Assembly (NCBI GenBank): GCA_032718565.1
Contig: JAVGVS010000023.1
Span: 2,936,777 to 3,000,776, forward strand
DNA length: 64,000 bases
Direction of reading: 5' to 3'
Source of the DNA: Distichodus sexfasciatus
Taxonomy: Eukaryota; Chordata; Actinopteri; Characiformes; Distichodontidae
The stretch's first letter is position 1. Each line of letters opens with the position of its first letter. The position numbers and the translations under genes were made by a program. Shown piece by piece: positions 32,598-43,216 of this stretch. The notes beneath the pieces were generated by a model. That model was not told the DNA's origin, searched no databases, and was given only the letters and a program-made list of their open reading frames with translations.

Positions 32598-33270
32598 CGG
32601 GCTGAAACAACTAATCATTATAATCAATTATAAGTGTTTATATGTGATAATATTAAATAGTGCTGTGAGTAGTGTTGGGGGCTTCGAGACGAGAGCGGAC
32701 TCGAGACCGGTCTGTAAAAGTCCCGGTCTTGTCTCGGACTCGGTCTTGTTAACGACTCGAAAAAAGAGGACTCGGGATTTTATTTGGAGACCAGCCATGA
32801 CCACGACTCTGAAAATATTACTACTAACTCTTTGAGACCGACGCAGGCATTTTGCGCTGTTTATTAATCAGTATTTGAATAACTCAGAACTATTTAATCG
32901 ACAGGAAACACAATACATTATTCATTCCTCTATGAGTATCGCGGCACAAGAACTGGAAGTAATTGGCGTAAAAGGCATTACACCATTATTCGTATGAACA
33001 CACGATAGCGCTGGTAACTCTCATATGGAACGCCCATTGCGAGCAAAATGAGTTCTTCCATAGCCAAAAGCAGCCTGCTTATAAACCAGAATCAGTCCAA
33101 TCGGCTCAAATGACCCAAACTTTCTTTCATTTTCAAATGATCTGATTTTTTTCTTCCATTTCCATAACAGAAGAGTAATCAATAGGGGGAAAATAAATAA
33201 TAAATAGAGAAAAATGTATTGTTATCAAATAATTTTATTCTGTATCCAGATCCAAAGTGATTTAAATATA

Positions 33271-33778
33271 CCCTACCAGTCAAACATTTGGACACACCTT
33301 CTCATTCAGTGTTTTTTCTTTATTTTCATTACTATTTACATTGTAGATTCTCACTAAAGGCATCAAAACCATGAATGAACTGTGTAAGGGCTATACGACC
33401 CAGAAGGAGAGTGATGGAGTGCTGCGCCATTAGCTGGCCTGGCCTCCACGTACCCGCTGACCAACCCAACCGAGATGGTTTGGGATGAGATGGACTGCAG
33501 GAGGAAGGCAAAGGGCCACAAGCTCAGCACTCCTGGGAACTCCTTCAAGACTGTTGGAAAACCATTTCAATGCCAAGAGTGTGCAAATGATCAAAGCAAA
33601 GGGTGGTTATTTTCAAGAATCTAAGATATAAAACATGTTGGGTTATTTCACACTTTTATTTACTACATAATGTGTTCATTCATAGTGCCTTCAGTGAGAA
33701 TCTACAATGTAAATAGTCATGATAATAAAGAATAAAACATTGAATGATAAGGTGTGTCCAAACTTCTGACTGGTAGTG
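33271..33778 (+). mobile_element. Tc1-like deletion derivative
   Basis: 508 bp between TA dinucleotides (33269-33270 and 33779-33780), as expected for Tc1/mariner insertion. Ends CCCTACCAGTCAAACATTTG and, complemented, CACTACCAGTCAGAAGTTTG are inverted repeats. The interior keeps only a C-terminal portion of a transposase gene, so most of the gene is deleted. A second copy with the same kind of deletion is at 36164. Confidence 0.92.
33400..33632 (+). pseudogene. Tc1-like transposase C-terminal remnant
   Basis: On the plus strand, 33463-33491 encodes NPTEMVWDEM, the segment that in Tc1 transposases holds the third catalytic residue, the glutamate of the DD34E triad. The usual isoleucine before it is threonine here. 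The following GGCAAAGGGCC, CTTCAAGACTGTTGGAAAAC and CAAGAGTGTGC parts match C-terminal coding of fish Tc1 elements from memory. Frameshifts and deletions break the frame, and the N-terminal DNA-binding domains and both first catalytic aspartates are absent. Confidence 0.8.
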
Positions 33779-33905
33779 TAAGTAAGAGAGAGTTATGATG
33801 GAATAAAACATGTTGAATGTTGCTTAGGCTTTCCATAAAACGTGCATTGTTCTGACGATCTCAGTCTGTTCTCCAACTCGTCCCGCTGTGTCTCGAGTTT
33901 GAACT

Positions 33906-34997
33906 AATTGAAACATCAATTAGACCATCATTCAAATTGTATGATAAGATTCATATTGAACAGGGGAGTTTTTATTAAAGAGAAAGCTGTTGTTCATTTC
34001 AATGTCTGGTTGATCTCAGGTGTAAAAATGTCACATAATATTTTAGTTGCTTGTTGTGATTTGATAAAAATGGAACATCAGCTCAATATGACTTCGTACC
34101 AGATTTTGATGCTTAAACCGTGAGGATCCTTGTGAAATCCAGACTTTTAGCTGCATTTCTCCTGATATTGATTCAAACCAGAGAGGACGCTCACTGTTCA
34201 AAACGCAACCGTAGGGCTAAACGCCAAACTCTCGCTAAAAAATCTGTGCTCAGCTGCTACGGGTTCTCGCGTTGACTCACTGCCTGGGAGGTTTCTTTCT
34301 GTCGCTTCAACGTCAAGGCGGGCGGCGCTTTTCCCCACATTATTTCCATTACTTACTCTTCCATATTCTTCCTGCCAGCACGCCCTTGTTTCACCACTCT
34401 GCCAGCGACGGAACGCCGCTTTTATATCGCCGCCTGCTTCGGGTCATGTGTGACAGAATCGTCACGACGTGGGATATTCTTACCCGCCTCACAATAATGA
34501 GCATCTGAACAAGCTTTCTTCGCCGTTTCGCCAGGTTCTCTTCCACTCCGCCGGGCGTAGTTGATTCGCCCTAAGGACAGTTTTGTCAGGATTTCACAAT
34601 CCTGGGACATAGTGTTAACTCTCACCCAGCACCTGTAGGGATGTGTGTGTATGACTCTGGAAGTGTGTGTGTGTGTGTGTGTGCGCGTTTGTCTAAAACG
34701 TCCATGTGTTTACACAAGCTGTGTGTGTGTGTGTTGACTAGAGAAAGAAGGAGCCCCAGCAGGTTAAAAATAGGCAGGGAGATGTGATTAAATTGACATG
34801 TAATCAACCCAAGAGCCATCTGCACAGAATAAAAGGATGAAATGAGAATGGAGGCAGACATTTCTATATTTTGGGGACTATGTCGCAGCCTGAAATGAGA
34901 TGTCGCTCCGCTTTTTGATTGGGTTGCATTAGGATGTTTGGGTTATGGCTATTAATTGGATTAGTGGTGCTAACTTACAATGTTAGCTTATTCAGGC
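33906..34997. other. Unassigned sequence with (GT)n tracts
   Basis: (GT)n tracts at about 34663-34683 and 34720-34733. 34250-34560 is GC-richer and single-copy, possibly conserved. No gene recognised. Confidence 0.35.
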
Positions 34998-35243
34998 AGT
35001 TGGTGGCGTAACGGTAGGGTGTTCCCCCCGTGATCAGAAGGTCGCAGGTTCGAATTCAGGGCTGGTAAAGTTACCACTGAGGTACTCATGAGCAAGGCAA
35101 TCATTCCCCAGCACCTCGCTCCTCGGCGCTTTGTTAGCTGCCCACTGCCCTTCACGGATGGATTAATGCAGAGGTCACATTTGGTTGTGGTGCATCAGGC
35201 TGTGCTGTGGGTGCGCGCCTCACACGACGAATAATTACCACCA
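34998..35243 (+). mobile_element. V-SINE-like copy, near full length
   Basis: A-box TGGCGTAACGG and B-box GGTTCGAATTC are both recognisable, followed by ACTGAGGTACTCATGAGCAA, then a changed core (CCAGCACCTCGCTCC), GGATTAATGCAGAGGTCACA and a tail with ACGACGAATAATTACC. Confidence 0.85.
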
Positions 35244-35985
35244 CATTAGTATCAACGTGTTCAAGACGTCCTGCTATTTGCAGTGACTGACAGCAATATT
35301 TTTAAGCAACATTATGCACAGATAATTAAACTCAGGGACTTCTAGTGTGGTCAAAACGCCTGCAGAAAAATGGAAGCTGGTCAAGGTTTGCCTTGCGCCT
35401 GTGTGTGTTTTTCCAGAAATGCTTTGATTACCAAACAACAAGGTCGACTCTAAAGTGCCTTACTTTTATTAAGTAAATTAAAGTTCCAGGTTACATAGAA
35501 TTACGAGGGGAGTGATGGATTTTACTCGATTTTATTCAATTTTATGCGCATGCATTTTCTGACATTTACTTTCAGGGAGCCTCTATCTTGCTCTCTATTC
35601 CCCAGTTGTGCTCTGGGTACATTCCTAACCTAACCAAGTCCTTTGCCTCAAGTATCCGTCACCCTCTAATCCACACACATATTACCAGGTGCAGCTTTCC
35701 TTTTTACCCTTTCCCTCAGTAACGAATATTTTAACAAGACAAAAGAGACCCTTGTGTTAGATTTACTGTCTCCAATGGACGTCCTTGAGGCCCTGGAGGA
35801 GTAGATAAAAACATTCTTGGGTGCGAGGTAGAGAGAAAGCTTGGACACTGAGAGAGAAACACTGATCGGTCGAATGAACATTCCTGTAAGAACATCGTTA
35901 CTTTCTCTGTAACTAAAGCTTTTAAAACTTCAAGAACTCTCCGCCTCATCACCTGAGAATCCAACAACTTGTAAGAGTAGCAGGG
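35244..35985. other. Unassigned sequence
   Basis: No gene or element recognised. Confidence 0.4.
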
Positions 35986-36163
35986 ATGCACAATAACATA
36001 GGAATCATACTGAATCGGACGATACTTGCTATTTTGAAGTCACTGGCATTCGACTGATGATTAGATTGGGCCGATATTTCCATCCGATATTTGATGACGC
36101 CAGAGTCCTGAGTCTGAAGTGGACGCCAATATGGCCTGCACCTTCGCTTAAATAGTCTTTCAA
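35986..36163. mobile_element. hAT-like remnant
   Basis: GGGATGCACAATAACATAGG, ACTGAATCGGACGATACTTG and GGGCCGATATTTCCATCCGA, then TATTTGATGACGCC, resemble hAT-like termini. The far end is not found. Confidence 0.4.
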
Positions 36164-36712
36164 ATACCAGTCAAACGCTTGGGACACAATTCTTCCCATT
36201 CAATGTTTTTTCTTTTATTTTCATTACTATTTACAACTGTAGATTCTACCAAAGGCATCAAAACTATGAATGAACTGTGTAAGGCTATCTGACCAATATT
36301 AGCTGAGAGAGTGATGAGTGTTGGAAAAAATATACTTCCTGGCCTACTGTCACCTGACAAAACCCAATCGAGATGGTTTGGGATGAGATGGGACCGCAGA
36401 GTAAGCAAAGGGCCACCAAGGCTCAGCATCTGTGGGAACTCAACACTGTTGAAAACTATTTGTAAGAATTAAATTTACAGAAGCTCATCGAGAATGCCAA
36501 GAGTGTGCAGCAGTGATCAAAGCAAAGGTGGTTATTTTCAAGCAATCTAAGATATAAACATGTTTTGGGTTATTTCACCCTTTTTGTTTACTACATAATT
36601 CCATATGTGTTCATTCATAGTGCCTTCAGTGAGAATCCACAATGTCAATAGTCATGATAATAAAGAATAAAACATTGAATGGGAAGGTGTGTCCAAACTT
36701 TTGACTGTAGTG
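36164..36712 (+). mobile_element. Tc1-like deletion derivative, second copy
   Basis: Ends ATACCAGTCAAACGCTTGGG and, complemented, CACTACAGTCAAAAGTTTGG, are inverted repeats. It shares with 33271-33778 the same reduced interior: 5' segment to TGAACTGTGTAAGG, then directly a late transposase segment. It keeps the 3' sequence CATAATTCCATATGTG that the other copy lacks. Both are on the plus strand about 2.4 kb apart. Confidence 0.9.
36290..36557 (+). pseudogene. Tc1-like transposase C-terminal remnant
   Basis: 36361-36390 reads NPIEMVWDEM in one frame, containing the conserved glutamate of the Tc1 DD34E triad. CAAAGGGCC, CAGCATCTGTGGGAACTC, AAGCTCATCGAGA and ATCAAAGCAAAGGTGG follow in family order with indels, ending near a TAA at about 36555. 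No N-terminal half is present and the frame is broken, so the gene is dead. Confidence 0.8.
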
Positions 36713-36901
36713 AATATTGTTATTTTATAGCATATTTGTGAGCAAAATCTCTTGTCTCTGCCCGGTGGAGTCAAAGAAATAAATTATGCTGTTCGATACA
36801 GGTTGTGTGTTCCTAATACCAACACTCTGATAGTAAGGTAGGTAAGACACTCTTATCATACTTTTCCATACAGTAGTGTGGAATCTGAGGAGCTAGCAGG
36901 G

Positions 36902-37072
36902 GTTCAATTCAATTCAATTTAATTCATGTAGTGCTCTTAACAACAGTAATTGTCACAAAGCTTATATATTGCTGTCAAACCCCTAACAAGGCAAGGCTGA
37001 GGGGTGACAGGATGGAAGAAAACCTGAGGGGAACTAAGACCTCGGAAGGCATCCTCCTCTACGCATTTGGTA
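36902..37072 (-). mobile_element. Fish interspersed repeat with (AATTC)n tail
   Basis: GGTTCAATTCAATTCAATTT followed by ATTCATGTAGTGCTCTTAAC, GTCACAAAGCTTATA, CCCCTAACAAGGCAAGGC and GGAACTAAGACC. From memory this is the ubiquitous fish repeat whose consensus runs TTATTTGTATAGCGC, GTCACAAAGCAGC. The pentamer tail on the left puts it on the minus strand. Class is not assigned. Confidence 0.6.
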
Positions 37073-37187
37073 TGTGAAATGTTAATATACATGTTAACGG
37101 ATTCAAAATAAATTGTTAATTAATCACCCTAAAGAAGGAAGATATAAAATAGTCAGAGGACGCTGAATCCCGAGTCGCCGCCCACCA

Positions 37188-37300
37188 GCAACGGGGTACC
37201 GTCCCCAAGCACTGCTCCCCGGGTCAGCTGTCCACTGCTCCTTCATTTCAGTATGGTGCCCTGTTGTGTGTTCACAATGACAAATAATCACCCACTTTCA
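37188..37300 (+). mobile_element. V-SINE-like copy, 5' truncated
   Basis: Begins at GGGGTACCGTCCCCAAGCAC and continues CTGCTCCCCGGGTC, CCACTGCTCCTTCA, then TGTTCACAATGACAAATAAT, CACCCACTTT. The GGGTCAAATGCAGAGG block is deleted. Confidence 0.82.
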
Positions 37301-37829
37301 AATTGTCTAAACAAAGCTGTTCAAGTGCATTACCATCACGTTTTTAACACTGGTGAGCTGCCTTCCTTTCTTATCCCCAATTTGGCTGAACGGTTAGAGC
37401 TCAGAAGCTTGGCTGCCTGGGTGCATTTTAAAGTGTGGGAGTCATTGTCTGGCATTCTTATGGGAGGTTGAGGGATAGTGTTGTTAGCTGCGATGAACAT
37501 CTCACGCTTCTCTCTCTCTCTCTCTGTCTGAAGCAGCATTAATATTCTCGCCAGTTTCGTTGGCTTTTCTCCTCCTCCTGCTATCTGCATTTCCATCTCT
37601 CTGTACTGTAGGCTTTCTGTTGGTCTTTTCCCCACTGGAACCTTGCACCTTTTATTCCGCCAACACCAGCTTCTAACAACGCTTTTATGTGCTCTACAGA
37701 TCTGCCCTCTTTCCTCTTCTTTCTCCTCACTTGTCCTCACTGCCTCCCTTACTCACTCTATCTATATACACCCTCTTCATATACATATACATATACCCTG
37801 GCCACTGCAGGGCTCCGGCTGGTTCTCTT
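37301..37829. other. Unassigned sequence, pyrimidine-rich at its end
   Basis: No gene recognised; a short (CT)n run lies at 37510-37526. Confidence 0.4.
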
Positions 37830-38351
37830 CACCTGTTTCTCTCTTTCTTTTCACCCCTCTCTCACTCACTCTCTTTTTCTGTCTCACCCACCCACTCTTT
37901 CCCTGGCCTCTCACTCTCTCTCTCTCACTCACTCACTTTCTCACTCACCTCCTCTGTTTCTCTCTCTCTCACTCTCTCTCACTCACTCACTCACCATTCT
38001 CACTGTCTGGCTCTCTCACTCTGCTTCTCTTGCTCTCCTCTCTCTCTCTCTACCCACCATCAATTATCATCTGTTTGTCTCTTCACTCTCTGTTTCTCTC
38101 CCTCTCTCTCTCTCTCACCTCACTCTCTCACCATCTGTTTGTCTCTCTACTCTCTGTTTCTCTCTCTCGCTCACTTTTCTCTCACTTTCACTCTCTCTTA
38201 CTCTCTCTCTGTTTCTCTCTCACCTTTTTCTATCTCTTATCGTTCTTCTTCTCTCTCTCTCTGTTTCTCTCTCACTCTTTTTCTATCTCTTGGCTGTCTC
38301 TCTCTCTCTCTCTCTCTGTTTCTCTCTCACTCTTTTTCTATCTCTTGGCTG

Positions 38352-38385
<34 letters not shown>

Positions 38386-38388
38386 GAT
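37830..38388. repeat. Long polypyrimidine (CT/CTCACT/CTTT) tract
   Basis: About 550 bases almost free of A and G on the plus strand, made of CT, CTCACT, CTGTTT and CTTTTT steps in irregular blocks; a (CT)n run ends it at about 38352-38383. All three plus-strand frames stay open across most of it, giving spurious Leu/Ser frames of up to 257 codons. It has strand asymmetry of the kind that can form triplex DNA. Confidence 0.92.
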
Positions 38389-39145
38389 GCGGCACAGAAT
38401 CTGTAACTTGCTGTAAACGCAAATTTTCTGCATGGTAACCTTGCGACTACGCATTCCCTAACAAATTACGCTCACGAGCAAACGCACATGCGCAAACCTG
38501 ACCGCCGGGATTTCCTTTTGACTCTACACAAAGAGGGCTGCAGAGAAATGTGTGTGATCCCCCCAAACACACACACACACACACACACTCATTAAGTAAG
38601 AATACACCAAACGTCAGCTGGAGTCCTCCTGCTTTTCTGTAAGTACAGTAGGTGGTGAGACGCAGACAAAGAACAGACTCCCTGACAGCAGCAAGTATAC
38701 ATTCACCCACACACACACACACACATACACACAAACGTCACTCTAGACGTGCTGGTGCTTCCGCCTACACACACCAACACACATCCTGATTCAATTTCTC
38801 CACCGTGCATCAATCGCTCTCCGCTGCTGGTTTCTCTCTCCGCAAACACCACACGTGTCCTAAATGGAGGTGAAACTACCCAACCTGTACAGACAAACTA
38901 ACACACATGCACAACACACACACACACACCAAGAAGCAAGAGAGAGACAGAGAGAGCACAGCAGGACATTGATATTCAGCACACCCACACACAGTGTGGT
39001 TAGGATCTGAGATCTGGTCTCCCTGTGAGTTAACACGCTGCAGTGCTCTGCACCATCATCATTAGACACACACACACACACACAAACACGCACACACCCA
39101 CACACACTCCAGTCTTGCTATCTGTGTGAGGAACGCCGTAAAAAG
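38389..39145. repeat. (CA)n-rich cluster
   Basis: Short (CA)n tracts at about 38567-38588, 38709-38725, 38917-38930 and 39066-39110, separated by single-copy sequence. Minus-strand open frames through them are Cys/Val-rich artefacts. No gene is seen. Confidence 0.8.
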
Positions 39146-39540
39146 TAGAGGCCGGCCGATATTGGTTTTTCAGGGGCCGACATCGATACCGACCAGTAAA
39201 TTCTTTAAAAATGTGAATTTTACAAACACCAAGCTCAGCTGAAACTCTCCTCTCTCCTCTTCGGAGCTTCACGCTGCGCTCCTGTGTGAGTGTGGTGTGA
39301 GTGACGACAAGGTTTCAGCGTTGATTGGCTACTACTGGTGTGACATATAGCCAATCAGAGACTGCTGTGGGTGGGACATTAAATGAAGCAGCGAGTCGAG
39401 AGCAAACGGCGCAGAGAGAAGAGACGGCAGTGGAGCCGCAGTAGTGCACCTTGTAATTACTTAATATCAGTGATGATCAAAATTAAACAGCTAATATCGG
39501 CCCCCGATAATCAGCCCGGACAATAATCGGTTGATCCTTA
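39146..39540. mobile_element. 395-bp hAT-like element with perfect 8-bp TSD
   Basis: GTAAAAAG lies on both sides (39138-39145 and 39541-39548), an exact 8-bp duplication. Ends TAGAGGCCGGCCGATATTGG and, complemented, TAAGGATCAACCGATTATTG are inverted repeats. The interior has no coding. From memory, ends of the type TAGAGGTCGGCCGATATTGG are widespread in fish. Confidence 0.9.
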
Positions 39541-39548
39541 GTAAAAAG

Positions 39549-40970
39549 TATTTCCTCAATCGTCGTGTTCACATACTTCCTTCATTGACCTCCATAAAAA
39601 TCCGTTCTGCTGCGGGTCTACTGCGCTGACTGTATTTACTTACTCCTGTAAACTATATAGACAATGCCAGTGTGGTTGCTCAAGTTTCGTAGCTGTGACA
39701 TGAAAACTGGCAGAGCAAGAAAACTTGAATTAAAATGCACTGGAGTGAATGGAGAAAAAACAAGGGATGATAAAAGCAAGAAAAAGACGAGTGTGTGCGG
39801 ACGGAATCGCAGAATTCAACAAATAAAATGGAATCTGTCGGAAAACGCGGAACGTCGCTGATATCGGTGTGTGGGCAAAGCAAATCAATGGTTTCTAATC
39901 AGTTTTGGCCGCTGCAGCCCCCTGTACGTGTTACCTGTTGAGGCGGGACTCAGCTTTCCACACACACAAATGCACAGACACAGAGGGGAAAACGTCAACG
40001 GTCAGTGATGTCGAAGAGGCTGAAACACCAAAGTGCTCAAAAACATATGGAATTCGAGTGTTAGTGCTAAGTTTAGAGCAGAACAACACCCAAACGATTT
40101 TTATGAATCGGGAGAACTCTTTCGTAAGCACACGATAGACTGCACCCCAAGAACACGTGACGACCACATACAGTCAAAGACTCACATCAGAAACATTTCG
40201 TTTTGCACAAAAAAATGAATGTTTTTTTGTTGTTTACAGGTTAATGTTTTACCAAAGCAGAAAATGTTCTTTTGAACCCCACCACTTTGTTGAAGTTGAA
40301 TAACAGTCATAACAGTGTTTTTTTTTCCTATTGCATTGTTCTTTTTTTCCATCCACTCCATAATTAGACACTTTTTAGGTGAATAAATATGATTATCATG
40401 TAAAGCATGGAATTCAGAAGAATACAAACGGAATTCAGGAAAAAACAAAACGGATTCCATAGGGCTCTACAAGCAGACAATCAAATAATCAAATAAAATG
40501 GGCATGTGGGTGTACAGATCAAAACAGGTCCACTGGTGCAGGGCAGAGCAACAAGCGCTGCATTTTCAGCCATTTCTCTACCTCTTTTTCTCCGTAAAGA
40601 GACAGTGCAATTATGCATATGCCTTTGCTCATCTATAAACCATAAAGAGATTTACACATCAAGGCAGCCGAATGCGCTTGCGAACAGATTTTCCAGTCAG
40701 GCCTAGACGAGACCGGGTTCAACAATGAGGAGGGGAGCGTCCGGCAAACCGTGGCTACTACACTGACAACATAGACATCAATCAGACAGAAATTAGAGTT
40801 TTTCTTTTCTTCTCAACGTTTCATTTGTCTCAGAATTACTCCGAACGTGAACCCATCTCACAGACACGTTTTGTATCAAGTTAAAGGCTCTCCTAAATGT
40901 ATGAATGTTCACAAAGTTCGATGATAAATCACGCTAGGTTGATACAGTGATTCAGTGATCAACAAACCCA
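39549..40970. other. Unassigned sequence
   Basis: No gene recognised. Plus-strand frame 39664-39861 is basic and lysine-rich but unrecognised. AT-rich runs occur at 40200-40500. Confidence 0.4.
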
Positions 40971-41425
40971 CACTACAAAAAATCAGTGTCAGAAAATAAG
41001 AAAAAGAAAAGGATAATAAGAAAAAAGGAACCAGAATCAAGCAAAATTATCTGCCAATATAGTGAGAAAATTTATCTTGTTAAGATCTCCTAAAACAAGA
41101 AAAAAAAAATCTTTCAATTTTTCCATGTTTTTAGCTTTAATATTCTTAAAATATGCAAAGTTGTCATGAATTTCTTAACTCGTAGTGGAGAGCATGAGAA
41201 CCTGTCCATTCTCTTAATTAAATTTCTTATTTCATTTTAAGAAGTTCTTATAATCAGTACATTTTTCTTAATAAGATAATTGTAGCCAATGTTTCTTAAA
41301 AATTTGATTATTTCTCTTACACATACAAGTCTAATCCAGTCAGTTATTCTTAAAATAAAAAAAAACAAGATCTATTTTTTCTTTTTAAGATTTTCTGGCT
41401 TGTTAAGATTTCATTTTCTGCAGTG
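40971..41425. mobile_element. CACTGCA-ended DNA element
   Basis: Starts CACTACAAAAAATCAGTGTC; ends, complemented, CACTGCAGAAAATGAAATCT. The interior AATCAAGCAAAATTATCTGC, AGTGAGAAAATTTATCTTGT, AATATTCTTAAAATATGC and TTTCTGGCTTGTTAAGA is shared with 30999-31366. This copy is longer because it keeps a segment around 41270-41370 that the other lost. Confidence 0.78.
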
Positions 41426-41593
41426 CATAGCATCCAAATAGAAAACGTTTTTAATTTCAGTGTCTGGTTGAGTTAAAAATGTCAAAAGGTAAAGTATTTT
41501 ATTTTGGCCTTTGGGATTTGTTAACAATGGTGATTTTCTCTAAACCAACATTCAGAACCTTTAATCAACATAATCTTGTCGTCTGTTAAAACT

Positions 41594-41818
41594 TGCGGCA
41601 GATGGTAACGTAACGGTTAGAGTGTTCGCCCTGTGATCGGAAGGTCGTCGGTTGGAATCCCAGGACCGGTAAAGGTACCGCTGAGGTACTCATGAGCAAG
41701 GTACTGTCCCCAAGCACTTCTCTCCGGGTGCTGCCCACTGCTCCTTCATGGATGGGTCAAATGCAGAGGTCAGATTTCGTTGTGGTGCACTGTGTGACAA
41801 ATAACCAATCACTTAATT
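41594..41818 (+). mobile_element. V-SINE-like copy, near full length
   Basis: A-box-like TGGTAACGTAACGG with head AGTGTTCGCCCTGTGATCGG; ACTGAGGTACTCATGAGC-like and GGTACTGTCCCCAAGCAC parts; GGGTCAAATGCAGAGGTCAG; GTGCACTGTGTGACAAATAA at the tail (the CTGTGCTGTGG segment is deleted). Confidence 0.86.
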
Positions 41819-41935
41819 GTGTCACTAAGATATGCTCGTTCATTCGAACTAAATATCCCAGCATTATTCAGAATTGAAGTAAAATGTTCAATTAATCGTG
41901 ATATTGATTTACGGTCATACTGCCCAGCCCTAACC
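41819..41935. mobile_element. hAT-like right-end remnant
   Basis: TTCAATTAATCGTGATATTG then CATACTGCCCAGCCCTA is typical of the end of a fish hAT-like element. The left end is not identified; a SINE (41594) lies next to it. Confidence 0.45.
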
Positions 41936-42420
41936 TGAATGCATGTTCTTGAAGTCTTTCGCAACACACGGCTTAAGAAGACAACGTCGAAACATTTTTA
42001 TTCTGATGATTTTTATGGCAAATCTACTAAAGTAGTTACAGCGCCTATTCCTCCTCAGTGGTCGGCTATCGATCCCAGCTTCCACTCATGGTCTGACAGG
42101 CCGGCGGAAAGCCGAAGGGCTTCGCGTCTCATTCTCGCCTTGGCGCCAATGACACACGGGGGGTAATTGCAGCCTTGTTTTCCCAATCGCAGAACAAATG
42201 TCGGCCGGGTGGCAGGGACGAAGCGAGCGACGGAGCGGTACAGGCGGGCATTAGTTCCATCGGCTGGTCTTCTTCACGTACTGTTCTTACTCCCAGCAGG
42301 GAAACGCTGCTTCTAATTTCCCCGCGTAATAACCTTCTGTCTGCCCCGCTTAGACCAAACTTCTACAAGTCTGACGTTGCCATAATGGAATCGGACTGGC
42401 TTGCAACTTGCTCCCTGATC
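41936..42420. other. Unassigned GC-balanced sequence, candidate conserved
   Basis: 42040-42400 is non-repetitive with CpG sites and no recognisable frame. A cross-species alignment is needed to tell whether it is conserved. Confidence 0.3.
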
Positions 42421-42422
42421 TA

Positions 42423-42784
42423 CAGTTGAAACCAAAAGTTTACATACACTGTATAAAAAGACATATAACTTTTTTTTTCTTACTGCCTGATATTAAATCA
42501 TACAAAACCCTTTCAGTTTTAGGTCCGTTCGGATTCCCAAAATCATTTCTATTTGCTAAATGTCAAAAAATGTCTTTAAATGTCTTATTACTTTGAAGAA
42601 AGTAATAGGAAAATCTCTAAAAATTTCTCTCACATTATTTTGACATTTAGCAAATAGAAATGATTTTGGGAATCCGAACGGACCTAAAACTGAAAGGGTT
42701 TTGTATGATTTAATATCAGACAGTAAGAAAAAAAAAAGTTATATGTCTTTTTATACAGTGTATGTAAACTTTTGGTTTCAACTG
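42423..42784. mobile_element. Palindromic Tc1-like MITE, near-identical arms
   Basis: TA flanks both ends (42421-42422, 42785-42786). The 362-bp element has about 148-bp arms, starting CAGTTGAAACCAAAAGTTTA, that differ by about one substitution and a T/A-run length; the loop is about 65 bases (42571-42635). The terminal CAGTTGAA...TTTACATACACT motif resembles Tc1/Sleeping-Beauty-type fish transposon ends, from memory. No coding. Low arm divergence suggests recent insertion or gene-conversion between arms. Confidence 0.93.
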
Positions 42785-42987
42785 TAAATGTTGGCAGACG
42801 TTCGAAAACCTTCCACGGGCCTCGCAATCCAACATTCAAACTGACAAATCAGTATCATTTTACCTCGAATACGATAAATGAACAATACATTTGTTTTTGG
42901 TTTGTTTTATGCACTTACAGTTCACTGACAAAGGTTGTATTTTAAAGCTAGGATATTTTTTCTAATAAAAAAAGACTGCATTTCTTT

Positions 42988-43216
42988 GGAGCAGTTGGTA
43001 GCGTAAGATTACCAGATACAGATTCAACCCCATGATCGAAAGTTCCCGGGCCGACAAAGGTACCACTGAGGTACTCATGAGCAAGGTACCGTACCAATGT
43101 ACTGCTCCCCAAGCGCTGCCAAAAAGCCGCCACACTGCTCCATCACGGATGGGTGAAATGCAGAGGTTACATTTGGTAGTGGTGCACTATGTGCTGTGCT
43201 GTGTTGACAGTAGTGC
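42988..43216 (+). mobile_element. V-SINE-like copy, head rearranged
   Basis: GGAGCAGTTGGTAGCGTAAG starts the head, which then departs from the family. ACCACTGAGGTACTCATGAG and CAAGGTACCGTACC, GGATGGGTGAAATGCAGAGG and GTGCTGTGCTGTGTTGACAG follow. Confidence 0.8.

Larger units (their letters stand above)
32598..33905. mobile_element. hAT-like patchwork carrying a Tc1-like insertion
   Basis: 32598-32650 (GGGCTGAAACAACTAATCAT) is a TAGGGCTGCAACTAA-type end. 32668-32840 (GTGTTGGGGGCTTCGAGACG; GTCTTGTCTCGGACTCGGTC) is a second family's end. 33050-33262 matches the interior shared by 6905, 30800 and 49708. A Tc1-like element sits at 33271-33778, and 33845-33905 (CAGTCTGTTCTCCAACTCG; TGTCTCGAGTTTGAAC) may be the second family's other end. 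Confidence 0.5.

Noticed and set aside
34998..35070. tRNA gene-like head with A- and B-boxes
   Set aside because: The same head occurs many times followed by the SINE body, so it is a SINE, not a tRNA gene. The same holds for 11012, 41594, 60868 and 63671.
37643..38438. Three overlapping 239-257-codon frames
   Set aside because: They are the three frames of the polypyrimidine tract, which cannot form stop codons easily; composition is Ser/Leu only.
38860..39272. Cys/Val-rich minus-strand frames
   Set aside because: They read through (CA)n tracts and are simple-repeat artefacts.
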